Shown here: positions 32,701 to 43,118 of the stretch, piece by piece
How the letters are laid out: each line of letters opens with the position of its first letter
Numbering within the stretch: the stretch's first letter is position 1
Source of the DNA: Metellina segmentata
Taxonomy: Eukaryota; Arthropoda; Arachnida; Araneae; Tetragnathidae
Length of the DNA: 64,000 nucleotides
Assembly: GCA_947359465.1 (NCBI GenBank)
Contig: OX375882.1
Span: 57,777,031 to 57,841,030, forward strand
Direction: 5' to 3'
The notes under the pieces: generated by a model
The model's database searches: none
Seen by the model: the letters and a program-made list of their open reading frames with translations, nothing else
Told to the model about the DNA's origin: nothing
Made by a program: the position numbers and the translations under genes

Positions 32701-34110
32701 TGCTAAATGGCAAGGGTTGCAGTTAACGGAATTCGAGTTAGATGGATGGGGGTTTTGGGGCGTGTAGAGCAATTCCTAGATTGCAATTTTTTATTTTCGT
32801 GATTGGAGAGCGCGGTGCGATGTTTCTTTTCTGTGTTTGCTTTGACACACGTGGGTTCTGTTTCCTGGTTCTTAGGGAAGTGAAATGGGGAAAATAAATT
32901 TCATTTTCTGTTCTTTTTTTTTTTTTGTTTAAAATTTGTAACAAAGTTCGCCGGGACGTTGAACATGAATCTTATTTCGAACTAGGTCCACACAAATTGC
33001 ACTCACTGAGATCTCAACACTGGTTAAAAATCAATACATTTTACTGTCTTTTCGATTGCAATAACGCATGACACAGCATTTTGATTGGAATTGTATGAAC
33101 CTAAACATTTTGGGAATCCCAACGGTTTAGTTTTAATGAATCAATTGTTTTTTATTATTTTGTTACTAAACACGCTGCTCCTTATTTCAACAACTTTGGG
33201 GTTTGGAATCAACTGTAAAATGTAGATCTTGGCCTAATAGAGTCTTAGAATAAAATAGAATAAAATAAACGTGAAACAGCAAGTGAAACTGTAAAGTACT
33301 CCTAAGTCATGTCGTCTTCGTATATGGGATAACCGAGGACTATCTTTTTCGCCGGTAACTGATTATTTTGATTGAGATGCAACTATATTTTTCAGTTGAA
33401 AGTATAAGATGTTTAATAGTTTATTATTTCAAAAGAGATGTACATGAACATTAGTTACTTGCAGCTACATTTTTCGTATCATAGTAATTCTGTTCAAAAT
33501 TACATGGAACAAAGTTTTTTTTGTTTTTATACTAACGTCCTACTTTTTATTCTCGTGTTGCCACACACCTGCAGCTAAAAATGTCTGCTGCTTTTTAAAC
33601 ATTTACAATAAGGCACGTTATTTACTGTGCGATAACAAAACCCACTATTTTCAACATCGTATTTTATAATCAAGTCTATTATCTCTCCCTTAGACGTGAA
33701 ATACGCTACAGTAGACTGAGTATTGCTATTGAGGAGCTTCAAAAAGTGTGACCCATGTAATGACTAATAATCACGTGATTGTTCTGGGAAAAATTGACCT
33801 GGTCTCGGCCGCGACTTGGTATCTTATTACCTCATTTGGCGATATGACATCCTATGACAGGGTAAGTGTGTGAATGTGCATTTCTATAGTTTGGCGTTGA
33901 GAGAGAGAAAACCATGAAATTTCCATTAAATCCAATACCACGTCGCGCGGATTAATCAAATGAATCGGTGCGGCGTTAATTAACTACCAACACTGTCATA
34001 CATGGCACGTTAGAACCTTCACATGGCGAAGACAACTTTTTTTTAGCCCTCAGAATAATAATCGTCATCCATGTAGTTGGCGTTAATTAATCATCAGTAT
34101 TTGGCCTAGA
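32701..34110. other. Unique-looking intergenic sequence
   Basis: No repeat family, tandem array or coding motif is seen. A poly-T tract lies near 32918. Confidence 0.35.
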
Positions 34111-34640
34111 AATTATTTCAGCATTCCAAACGTGTTGCAAATGAAGCAGGTGAGAATTAAAGCATGATTCAATTCATAATTTAAACAAATAATTTTATTC
34201 CCTTCTTGTTCCTTCCTCACCTGCACCCGTATTATTAAATTAATATGCAAATGTTTAGGGTTAAGGGACGTTTTAGATGGGCATCTCATTATTCGCATCC
34301 GCTTCTTAACTCTATTCTGCATCAGACAATGGAGTGCTAATGCAAGCGAGCTCGAAAACCAATTGTTCCGTATTCGAGATAATCATGCCATTTGAGTCAC
34401 TCTGTCCGGTTGTCCGATTCGCGTACTGGATCACTATGAATGAACATTTGCATCTCGTCCCCATTAATGGAACAATTATCCTTTTCTCGGGATAGTGATG
34501 AATTGTTCTAAGGAACGGGAGTGTCAGTTTGGGATTCAGGAGCAAGTCCTGAGTTCGCCCAAACACATGCTCAACTTTAAATACTGGTGACACACCAGAA
34601 CTCTTAATTGGGATTCGTTTCATATTGGTTCCATACAACG
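34111..34640. other. Possible conserved non-coding element
   Basis: Unique-looking sequence with an octamer-type atgcaaat (about 34242), taatta-type cores, aacaattatcc (about 34470) and atttgcatc (about 34447). POU- and SOX-like words cluster here. That is suggestive only, as such words are common in AT-rich DNA. Open frames on the minus strand show no known domain. Confidence 0.25.
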
Positions 34641-34699
34641 GGAATAATGAGGTGTAATTAATTTAGTAGTACAATTACATATGTTATTATTGTAAGTAG

Positions 34700-35339
34700 T
34701 GCTGCATTGTGGTATTTTGAAATCACTAACGAAACTGAGGATGTATATTTTCTGTTACAGGATTATCTTCAGTCCCTTTTGCATCGCACCGGGCAGTCTG
34801 ACACTTCACGTTGTCTACATGTAAATGGGAACAGCTCTCCTCTCTTGATTTTCCCTGATTTGGGGGATTTCGAGTGTATATATGTATGTTTTCGATGTAA
34901 TTTCTGTTATATACTGTATTGTTTAACTTCTGTTACATAATTCCCTTCAGTTTCTTTTGCATCGCAATGGACTGTATGATACGTCGTTTTGTACACTTCG
35001 TGGACATATCTTCTATCCTTACCCCAGTGTAAAAAAAAATACACTAAGTCATCGAGTCTATGCAAAACGGTTTTGGGGCAATGCCAGACAGGTCCTTAAA
35101 AATGTATTTATGTATGGTTCCAATGAAATTCAAGATGTGTCAGTGAGAGGCTGGTAATAATATGTACTTTGTAGAGGTGGGAAATGATTTCTGGCTATAA
35201 AAGAATAGTCTTTTTCAAATGGCCAGAACAAAGCCTGGCAAACATAGAGAAAGTTTTCCGGGGCAAATTTAAGGCAAGAAGCTCTCCTGAGGTACGAGTG
35301 TTGAAAAGCTACTGGAGACGATCTGCGCAATTGCTTTTT
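34700..35339. repeat. Old diverged duplication of about 185 bp
   Basis: Cttcagtcccttttgcatcg, then cgttgtctacatg (about 34769) is repeated in diverged form at about 34948 (cttcagtttcttttgcatcg, then cgttttgtacacttcg). A block with gatNtNggNgatNtcgagtgta occurs at about 34858 and 35839. These are probably remnants of one old dispersed element around the RNase H fossil at 35.4 kb. Confidence 0.45.
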
Positions 35340-35668
35340 GAGAACGGACAGGTGGCCATTCTTGGAGTAGGACAGTAATATCTCTTGTAACAGGTTGTTT
35401 ATTTGCTCCAAATTTTGCTAATAAGTCAGCTTTCTCATTGCGCGGAATGTAAACATGTGATGGAATTCATTGAAAAATTATTTTTAATTTTATTAAATAT
35501 TTTTTTTAAATGCCATTTGTTCAAAACTGATTCATAACTGGTGAAGCATTTTTTGATTGCTAGAATTACTGCTTGCGAATTAATACAAATATTTATCAGA
35601 GGCTGACTTTTAGAGATTCCTATTCAGCTATTAATTCTGCTTTAAAGGCAGAAAGGTTTGGGTTCTGC
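35340..35668 (-). pseudogene. LINE RNase H domain, decayed, antisense
   Basis: On the minus strand, in shifting frames, I read AFKAELIAE then ESLK, QPLINICINSQAVILAIKK, and IPSHVYIPRNEKADLLAKFG. These correspond in order to the RNase H motifs of non-LTR retrotransposons: FxAEL, the DSQAA segment with its Asp replaced by Asn here, and the H-V-G-N-AD-LAK segment with the last catalytic Asp kept. At least two frame changes and stops occur, so it is dead. Intact LINE RNase H domains are about 130 residues. It is more decayed than the RNase H LINE at 45.6 kb and seems to come from a different element. Confidence 0.7.
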
Positions 35669-36244
35669 TACCCGGCTAACACAGGAAGGCGAATGGGTGT
35701 CTAAGTTGGAATGCTACATAGATGGCTCCAGATCTTATGATCAATAGAAGATGCTCTGTACACATTTCATGGACGTGAAACAACTTGTAGTGAACCTGTA
35801 GATAATAACAGATACCCACCTAGTTTTGGTTTACCCTGATCTTGGTGATGTCGAGTGTACAGGTCTGCCTTTTTTTGATGCGACTTCTCAGTTATACTAA
35901 ATATTACATCACATGCTTGAAAGAACAAGAAATAGGCGTAGGATAAAATCTTATAATTTACCAGTCAGTATAACGAAAGTCGTCAGTGAAGCTACTCTAA
36001 TGTTTGCTGCACTTTTAAATAATGGTGACTGATTTTCAAAACGAGGGTTAAATTTTGGCAAATAGTATTCTGAAAGACGGTCATAGCTTGTATTTTAGTT
36101 TCTATTTAGAGCTTTAATCCTCCAAGGGGACGAGGTATCGCGTCCGATGTCTGGACAATCTCTCTAACGACGAGAAATTGTCTAGATAAAACTGAGTTAC
36201 ATATCAGCCAGAGCTGTCACTTTAATCCTGATATAGATTCCAGC
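35669..36244. other. Decayed sequence with a small P-family trace
   Basis: It probably continues the old LINE region. At 36118-36190 (cctccaaggggacgaggtat, then cgcgtccg and acgacgagaaattgtc) there is a short P-family piece. Confidence 0.4.
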
Positions 36245-37018
36245 TTAAGGGGAGTTAGTACCTTTTAGACCTTGCGTTGCTCGCGAAAACATACTTTTTT
36301 CGATTCATCATAAATAATTGAGTTTTTTATATTGTAGTATAAAATTGATACAGTTTAAAGATAATTGTATGGCTTTTAAAAAACAGCAGTCATATTTGTA
36401 ATTAAAAAAATATTTTTATATAAAACCTAGCAAAACTTATACATAATTTCTTCGTTTTGAAATTTACCCACTTAACTTTCCCTGAAGTTTAAAAAAAAAC
36501 TAATAAACGTAGAGTTAAGAAATTTTGTATGGTTATTCTAAAAGAAGATCTTAGTTCTCTGAACTATGGATTTATGTATGAGAGCTATAGTTTTTTATTT
36601 ATAGATCCATACATAACTAAAAAAATTTCAAAGTTGACTTATTTTAATACTATTAATTTTTATAAATATTTGTTCTTCAAATATCACAAATTCCTTAGTT
36701 CACAGAATTAAGACATTCATTTGCTTCAATTTGGTGCAAACATTTGGGTTTTACAGTGCATCTTTCAAAAGTTATCTTGTGGGAAAGTTAAGTGGGTAAA
36801 TTTCAAAACGAAGAAGTTGTGTATAATTTTTGCTAGATTTTATATAAAAAAATATTTTTAATTACAAATATGACTGTTGTTTTTTAAAAGCCATACAATT
36901 ATCTTTAAACTGTATCAATTTTATACTACAATATACAAAACTCAATTATTTATGATGAATCGAAAAAAGTATGTTTTCGCGAGCAACGCAAGGTCTCAAA
37001 GGTACTAACTCCCCTTAA
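36245..37018. mobile_element. Fold-back MITE, 238-bp arms, TTAA ends
   Basis: Arms 36245-36482 and 36781-37018 are near-perfect inverted repeats of equal length, around a 298-bp AT-rich centre. Each end is ttaaggggagttagtacc or its reverse complement. TTAA flanking GGGGAG...CTCCCC suggests a TTAA target duplication as used by piggyBac-type elements, although the inner terminal bases are not the piggyBac CCCTAG type. No coding capacity. The high arm identity implies either recent insertion or arm-to-arm conversion. Confidence 0.9.
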
Positions 37019-37446
37019 TAGCATCAGCATCTATGGATAGGGATATGCTTTATCAAGGGGTACGTGCAAACCAGCCCAGACATTCTTAAACATTGACAGC
37101 TAGAATTTTGTGTGTGACCTTTCCAAGGAGGTCCTAGAAGGACCAACGCGGTTTTCTTACAAGGAGTGTGACCAGAGGGGAGGTCTTGTGACGACGCTTT
37201 GCTTGGACAATTGTTATGTCAATGTTATTGCATGGACATTAGTTATATTAATTGATTCTTAAGTTTAAATTACCTATTCTTTGAAAACTTCTGTAAATTA
37301 TAACTAACCTGTAACTAAAGCTTAATTTTTAGTTAGTTTATCAGTTTCTGTATAGTTGACCTCTTCACTAAATCTTTCAAACTACAAAATGGCCAGGGTG
37401 CTCATGCAAACACATTTGAAGGAGGTACGGGAAAATGCCAGAGTGC
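37019..37446. other. Unassigned sequence
   Basis: No repeat family or gene motif is visible between the fold-back element and the SINE fragment that follows. Confidence 0.35.
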
Positions 37447-37545
37447 TGGTGCACTACAAATCGTCGGGACATCGAATTTCGTCACATTGACCTGGTATGG
37501 ACGTTTGGACAGTTGGTTCCAACTCAGATGTTGACCTCGTCATAC
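37447..37545 (+). mobile_element. SINE body fragment, decayed
   Basis: Ggtgcactacaaatcgtcgg, ttgacctggtatggacgttt and caactcagatgttgacctcg align with the middle of the SINE body. The 124-codon frame starting at 37435 is partly a translation of this fragment and has no support as a gene. Confidence 0.6.
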
Positions 37546-38117
37546 CACTCCGTCTCCAATAACTCTGTGCTTTTATTCTCCAGTGGAACACAAATTCAAC
37601 AACCAACCAATCCCCATTGCGATGTACAGCAGTGGAAACGCATTTTGACGAATCTTATCTCTAAAAGCCCCGTAACAAAGCCGAAGACCACGCAGGAAAC
37701 AAAACGTCTTTGTGAGAGGGGCGTTTATCAGAGCAGTACACGTGCGTCGGGTCTACTATGGCCGCCACGCTTCAGTGGAGCACTGGAACAAAAGAAATCG
37801 CCGTTTTAAAATCACGCACGCATTTCTGTTGTTTTTTTCTTTCGGGATGCCCCTGCAAACAACATCCCTTATCAAACTTTTTCTCCTGAAAGAGTTCCTC
37901 TAAAATTCTTTTTAAAGGAGGGACGTTTACACCGAGAAAAGAATAGCAACACGATATCAGACAAAAGCGTTTCGTGCCATTTGGGCTTCTTTTCTGCTAT
38001 CGTGGTGGCAGCAGTAATGTTGCTGATGTTAACACTGAACCCTGAGTGAATTTTTCGTGGAGGTATACTAATAAAAATAGAATATCCCAACGTGCTCAAT
38101 AAGTATGTGTTTGAAGA
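37546..38117. other. Unassigned sequence
   Basis: No repeat family or recognised domain. About 37700-37810 is relatively GC-rich. Confidence 0.3.
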
Positions 38118-38185
38118 TGGTTGGTTTAGGGCTTTAAGACGTAATGGCCATTTTTGACCAATCTGAGCCAACACACAATATTATA
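38118..38185 (-). repeat. S3 repeat fragment
   Basis: Ggttggtttagggctttaag, cgtaatggccatttttgacc and tgagccaacacac match the S3 terminal block (ggttggtgttttatggcgca, ggccatatttgg). Confidence 0.5.
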
Positions 38186-38321
38186 ACTATGCTTACTTTT
38201 GTCTTATTTCAACACTCATTTTGTAAATGTTATAACCCGTCTCTAATCAGTTGCGTTGTCCTATAGGACAGTGTCTATGTAGCATTACCTATGTTCATTA
38301 TTTGTATTTTGTTCGTCTAAT

Positions 38322-38630
38322 AAGGTAGGTATTTGATTTAACGTCGCATTTTGGAACAGCACGACAGATTATTGCCAACTGCCCGATTTCAATCAAGAAG
38401 GGAAATATCGGAGGATAACACGTAATTTTGAACAATGGTCAGATGACGATGTCAACAACCAAGATGGCACCCCTCTTTCCATTTTAGAAACCACACCAAC
38501 TTGAAGATATTACACGTCACGAAAGATTTAATGTGTACCAGCCCTCACGTACGCGATGGTCTTTGGTTGGATCGAGTTGCGAACTACCGTCCCTTTGATT
38601 GCTAATCTTCCATCCGGGCTAGCATCCCCT
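38322..38630 (-). mobile_element. SINE S2, full length, diverged
   Basis: It runs from the aaggtaggtatttgattt tail through gtcgcattttggaacagc, gaacaatggtcagatgacga, and gatggtctttggttggatcg to the head (on minus, gctagcccggatggaag). The B box is disrupted (gttgcgaacta). Confidence 0.85.
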
Positions 38631-38710
38631 AATCATAAAGGAAACTCCATGTGTTAATCCTCCAAATGGTTTCGACCAAATAAATTACCCAGGGAGATCT
38701 TATCAATTTT

Positions 38711-38770
38711 GGGTCGTCAATAGCCCGTTGTGTTGCTCAAGTACGACGTTAATTCAAATACCTACCTACC
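38711..38770 (+). mobile_element. SINE 3'-end fragment
   Basis: Gtcgtcaatagcccgttgtg, ctcaagtacgacgttaattc and tacctacctacc. It faces an inverted SINE end at 38965 across a 21-bp tandem array. Confidence 0.85.
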
Positions 38771-38784
38771 TGACCAATTTGGTA

Positions 38785-38935
38785 ATTCCAAGATATCTGG
38801 TCATCAATGCCAAGATACCAAGTGTCAATGCCAAGATACCTGGTCATCAATGCCAAGATACCAAGTGCCAATGCCAAGATACCAAGTGCCAATGCCAAGA
38901 TACCAAGTGCCAATGCCAAGATGCCTGGTCAGTTC
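38785..38935. repeat. Tandem repeat, 21-bp unit, about 7 copies
   Basis: The unit is aatgccaagataccaagtgcc, with a tggtcatc variant replacing part of alternate early units. The period is a multiple of three and gives artefact frames. It lies between two inverted SINE tails. Confidence 0.9.
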
Positions 38936-38964
38936 AATTACTGGCGAGATACTTCGTTGGGTAG

Positions 38965-39055
38965 GTTGGTAGGTATTTTAATTAACGTCGTACAGGGGCA
39001 GCTCAACAAGATAATGTCGATACCTAGTTGGGAAAACCAGCAGACAGGTTAAGGT
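38965..39055 (-). mobile_element. SINE 3'-end fragment, antisense
   Basis: Ggtaggtattttaattaacg and tcgtacaggggcagctcaac mark the SINE end; the following bases are too diverged to place. Confidence 0.7.
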
Positions 39056-39077
39056 GCATGTTAGAAGCTTTAATGTG

Positions 39078-39208
39078 AAGGTAGGTGTTTTAACTAATGT
39101 TGCACAAGAGGAACCACAACAGGCTATTAGCGATGGTCCGGGATCAATCCCTAAGGTAACGTCCGAGTACAACACAGCGTACTCTTGAACCATGGTCACG
39201 TGACGAAT
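39078..39208 (-). mobile_element. SINE, 5'-truncated, antisense
   Basis: Ggtaggtgttttaactaatg, ttgcacaagaggaaccacaa, tggtccgggatcaatcccta and gaaccatggtcacgtgacga. It stops shortly after the gaaccatgg position, like several other truncated copies. Confidence 0.8.
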
Positions 39209-40204
39209 CGTAATGAGGAAGTACAGGTTAAAAATAAATTTTATTTCTTATTCATTTTTTTTCTTCTGTTGTATCAATACGTATTTCTATTGTGCATTCT
39301 TTTTTCCTTCAGACTTCCTTAAGATAAATTACTTGTTTATTTTTTAAAACGTGTTCACATTTAATAAGAGGGAGATTTATTCTTCATTTGTTTCTATTGG
39401 AAACTAACCACATTGATGTTGAAATTTCCAGCCTTTTCGTGCGGCCCACTCATTTTTGTGCTTCGTTGTTCCGATACCTGTTCTGCCTGAAGCAACGATT
39501 TCAAAACTGTATTTGTATTTTAGGATAACAGTTTTGAGTGTTATTGTTAATTTACTCCGGTAACACAGAGTATTAGTGTTCCGATTCGTATTCTCCATTT
39601 GGTTGTTCTTGAAATGCTCTGTTGGATAGAAACGGTCTTATGAGCTAAGTAGAGATGGGTAAAACTTATATAACAATCAAAGTTGTTTTATTGCTTATTT
39701 ACGATAACATTTATTATTACTATTAACGATTATGTATTATTAACAGCTATTAATAGTTTTGTTATTAGTTAGCTACTAACATTAATAGAATTTAGCGAAT
39801 ATCAACTGTTCGAAATTGATATTAACAGCTGCTTTTAACATATATTAACTATTCAAATTTTCCCATAAGGTAATTTATAAAAAATTTTGCAATTTTATTA
39901 TTGTCAAATATTTCTAGAAATTTCAATTTTTCAAAAATTTTATTTTTGATGAAATTTGATTTAAAATACCTCGCAGTTCCCTCAGTACTATTTCCGTTAA
40001 CAGTTTCTAACTGTTATTGTGCTATAGCATTTTATGTAAACTGCTATTGAAATAACCTATCACTACTGCTAAACGATAACTGTGTTTGGGGTAATTTTCA
40101 GTAATGTTTATAACTTTCGTTTCTAGGAATATTATAAAAATTTCAAAACTATACTAGTCCACTATTCAACGATCTATGGAAAAATAGTTTATGATCATTA
40201 ATTA
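39209..40204. other. AT-rich sequence, degenerate simple repeats
   Basis: No gene. About 39680-40080 contains irregular repetition of ttattaacagctatta-like words. No SINE is present. Confidence 0.4.
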
Positions 40205-40345
40205 CATTAATTAACCTTCTGACTACGTCTATAGATATAATTGGAGCGATTCTTATATAAATTTCAAAGTACAACTGCTGTACTGGGTGTAGTCTGAATT
40301 ATTTTTTAGCGCGATCAAGGTTCAACTTGTTCTACTGCTGATCTC
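40205..40345. repeat. Repeat U, second locus
   Basis: Two diverged units: gactacgtctatagatat, ggagcgattctt, tacaactgctgtactggg, then tagcgcgatcaaggttcaac. Same family as 25395-25600. Confidence 0.55.
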
Positions 40346-40374
40346 TACCTTGTTACTATAAGAAACGTTACAAC

Positions 40375-40420
40375 GTACAAAACTTCAGTGACACAGAAGA
40401 AAGAATTATACCCAAGTACG
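40375..40420 (-). repeat. S3 repeat fragment
   Basis: Acttcagtgacacagaagaa, then agaattatacccaagta, matches the caatgaaagttttactgaca-to-cacccag part of S3. Confidence 0.5.
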
Positions 40421-40745
40421 AGTTCTGCGGTATCCCGGTTGGAAGAGTAACGGATTCGTAACCGGAGGGTTCCCAGTTCGAATCCAACCACAGATAATCG
40501 GATACAAAAAGAACTGGTGCATGTTAATTCTGTCGTGGTTTAAAATGTTATACCGTCGGCGTAGCTTGTTGTTGAGAGTTGTGACAGTTGGAGAATGTGA
40601 TGCCAGTTCAGGTGTGACCTCGACATCTGATCGTGGTTCAGAATGACGTTTTGTCTTTCGATCTTTCCCTTTAGGATTGATCCAGGATCGTCGCAAGAAA
40701 CCCATTTTGATGCTCCAGGCACATTAACTAAATACATATCTGCCT
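40421..40745 (+). mobile_element. SINE S2, full length
   Basis: Complete head (gcggtatcccggttggaaga, gtaacggattcgtaacc, B box agttcgaatcc), body (gatgccagttcaggtgtgac, gtggttcagaatgacg, gattgatccagg) and tail (gcacattaactaaatac). The A-box-like gtatcccggttgg and an exact gttcgaatcc remain, so internal polymerase III promotion is conceivable. Confidence 0.9.
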
Positions 40746-41484
40746 ACTCAAGGCAAGATACAGAAATTGAACTAGCGTCGAACCACCAACAGCTCACGGC
40801 AGACGGTTATGAAAATACATTTACGCGTCAATAGTATTTATATGAATACCACATACTTCAAGTATTCTAGGGTAGTATTCATTATGTTAAAACATAAATT
40901 CTGAAGCGTAACACGATTTTGGAAATCACGCCATTGAACCAATAAATTACTGGTGATCCATAGGAATAGTCATTTGTTTAATGGCAAAATTAATGGGACG
41001 ACATAGGTCTACCAATAACGACCGATCAGAACGACGCTAAGACTATTCGATGCATTTTATGCCCAGAATTATAATAAATCGCTTAGAAATCGGCGACCTG
41101 AATTTCTAAACTTACACTCTTAGTGTTGAATTTTCTTCTTTAGTGTTAATTTTTCTACAATAAGAGATTCTTGAAAGTTCCGAAGATGTATCCGAGATTG
41201 GATAAAATAAATGCACCCATTTGAATTGAGTTTAACTTAAGGATAAAGACGTAGTCTCAAAAATTTGAGGAAATTTCCTGCTATCTACTTTGAATACAGT
41301 ATTAAGATACTTTACACTGCAATTCGATTGGGAAAGACTAGAATAAAAATGGGATTATTTACGCTATCATGCGTTAAATTATTCGAGTAAAGTTTTGAAG
41401 TAATGCATACTCCGAACAAATTTCTCAACCCTACCAAATGAAAAGATGTGCTCATTGGATTGGTTTTCAGGTACTGGTTCTTCA
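40746..41484. other. Unassigned sequence
   Basis: No repeat family or gene motif is recognised. Confidence 0.35.
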
Positions 41485-41559
41485 GGCAGGTAGTTAACTA
41501 AAGTCGCACTAAAGTAACTCAACGGGTTATGGGGATGATCTGTTATCAATAACAGTGGG

Positions 41560-42974
41560 TAAAAGTAAGGTAATTTTAGTTAACGTCGTACTAGAGCAAC
41601 ACAACGGGCTATTGACGACGGTCCGGAATCAGTCCCTTAAGGCAGTGGTCCCCAACCCCCGGTCCGCGGACCGGTACCGGTCCGTGGATCGAATGGTACC
41701 GGGCCGCCCAAGGAACATTAAATTATTTCCATTTTATTTACTGTGGTGTACTTCTCTCGGGTTTGTGCGGTTCTTATCTATGAAATGTCCACTCAAATTA
41801 GGAGGCGGTAAATCAGAACGTGAAACTTGTTCTGTTACTAGAGCGTCAATTATGATTTCTGAATTTTGTATGTCTCTGTTTTTCAATTTTGACAAATGTG
41901 ACAACTGTTTTCAAGTTGGCCGACAAAGTAGCTGCATTTAAAGCCAAACTGAAGTTGTGTAGGGACGGCGCGTGAACAGAGGCTTCTTGGACATGTTTCA
42001 GACATTAATGGGGATTTTAGGCGAGACTGAGCCTAAACATTCATTCTCCCAGTTGGTGCAGATCACCTGTCTTTGCTTTTAAAAGAGTTCGAGCGCTACT
42101 TCCCAACCACAAAAGACCCACGACCTAGTAAGGAATGGATCCGTGACCCATTTGTCAACAAATCAGGCGAATCTAGCATGTCTGTGCAAGAAGAAGATCA
42201 ACTGCTGGAGATTGTAAATGAATGCGGCCTTATAAAACTGCATTCGAGACAAGAACTCTGCCGGTGTTCTGGATTAAAGTCATGGCGGAATTTCAAGAGA
42301 TTTCCACCGCAGCACTTAAATTCCTATTGCCATTTCCGACAACCTATCTGTGTGAAGCGGGGTTTTCTGCAGTGACAGCAACAAAAACAAAACAACGGAA
42401 TAAATTGGATCCAAGCAACACACTTCGGGTGTCATTGTCTCCTATTACCCCTAGATGAAACCATCTCGTTGCAAAGAAACAAGCCCAGGGTTCTCATTGA
42501 TTTACCGTTCTAGTGAGTTAAAATGTTAAATCACTTTACATTCATTTTTTGGTGCAACTGTATTTTATTTTGAAGGCATGTTTAAATACAATTAAATTAA
42601 AATTATTAAATCAAAACAATCAAAAATATAAACAATTAACGCCCCCCCCCAGCGGGCCACGTTAAAATTATCAAACGTTAATCCGGTCCGCGGCGATAAA
42701 ATGGTTGGGGAGCACTGCCTTAAGGGAAAGATTCGAGGACAACACCTCGTAATTTTGAACCACGGTCAGATGACGAAGCAACACTTGAGCTGGCACCCCA
42801 CTCTCCAAACTTGCACGCCAACCCAACGTGAGGACTTTCGGCCACGACATATTTAAGGTGCACCAGCCGCCTCTACACCATACGTTTACAAACATCCATG
42901 CCCGAACCCGGATTCGAACCAGGAACCTTCCTATCTAGAGGCTAACACCTTAACCACTTTACCGGTTGGTCGGC
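41560..42974 (-). mobile_element. SINE S1, full length, interrupted by hAT
   Basis: The perfect 13-bp TSD caataacagtggg occurs at 41547-41559 and 42975-42987. Without the hAT insert and its TSD the SINE is 332 bp. Body: gtcgtactagagcaacacaa and gggctattgacgacggtccg before the insert; aaagattcgaggacaacacc, gaggactttcggccacgac and an intact head after it (B box ggttcgaatccgg on minus). Confidence 0.95.
41643..42717 (+). mobile_element. hAT transposon remnant with exact ends
   Basis: Terminal inverted repeats are cagtggtccccaacc on the left and its partner cagtgctccccaacc, read inward, on the right. The 8-bp TSD ccttaagg (41635-41642 and 42718-42725) lies in the host SINE. Coding remnants on plus: LLKEFERYFPTTKDP, EWIRDPFVNKSGES, EEDQLLEIVNECG (42073 onward), then after a frame change FWIKVMAEFQEISTAALK and TTYLCEAGFSAVTATKTK and LRVSLSPITPR (42222-42458). 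This is the C-terminal half of a hAT transposase including the dimerisation region, as in ZBED-like domesticated relatives. The BED finger and N-terminal catalytic part are missing, so it is a deletion derivative. Fragments of GC-rich subterminal sequence remain (ggtccgcggaccgg). Confidence 0.95.
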
Positions 42975-42987
42975 CAATAACAGTGGG

Positions 42988-43118
42988 AAGGTAATGGTAA
43001 TTTTAGTTAACGTCGTACTAGAGTAACACAACGGGATTTTGATCACGGTCCGGGATCAGTCCCTTAAGGAAAAGATCCGATAACAACACCTCGTACTTTT
43101 GAACCACGGTCAGATGAC
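42988..43118 (-). mobile_element. SINE S1, 5'-truncated
   Basis: The aaggtaatggtaatttta tail side, gtcgtactagagtaacacaa, cccttaaggaaaagatccg, gaaccacggtcagatgaca; then the outer S2 resumes. It abuts the right TSD of the preceding S1. Confidence 0.85.

Noticed and set aside
35184..35378. Helix-turn-helix transposon protein (KWPEQSLANIEKVFRGKF)
   Set aside because: It loosely resembles DNA-binding parts of mariner-like proteins, but it overlaps and runs antisense to RNase H motifs that fit better, and has no further motif support.
35715..35745. RNase H start motif YIDGSRS on the plus strand
   Set aside because: A short match on the opposite strand to the convincing RNase H motifs at 35340-35668, with no following motifs. 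Probably chance, or a small inversion that I cannot prove.
37435..37809. 124-residue plus-strand protein
   Set aside because: Its first third is a decayed SINE body; the remainder has no recognisable domain.
38728..39052. Frames of about 80 residues rich in CQCQDTK-type repeats
   Set aside because: Translation of the 21-bp array between two SINE tails.
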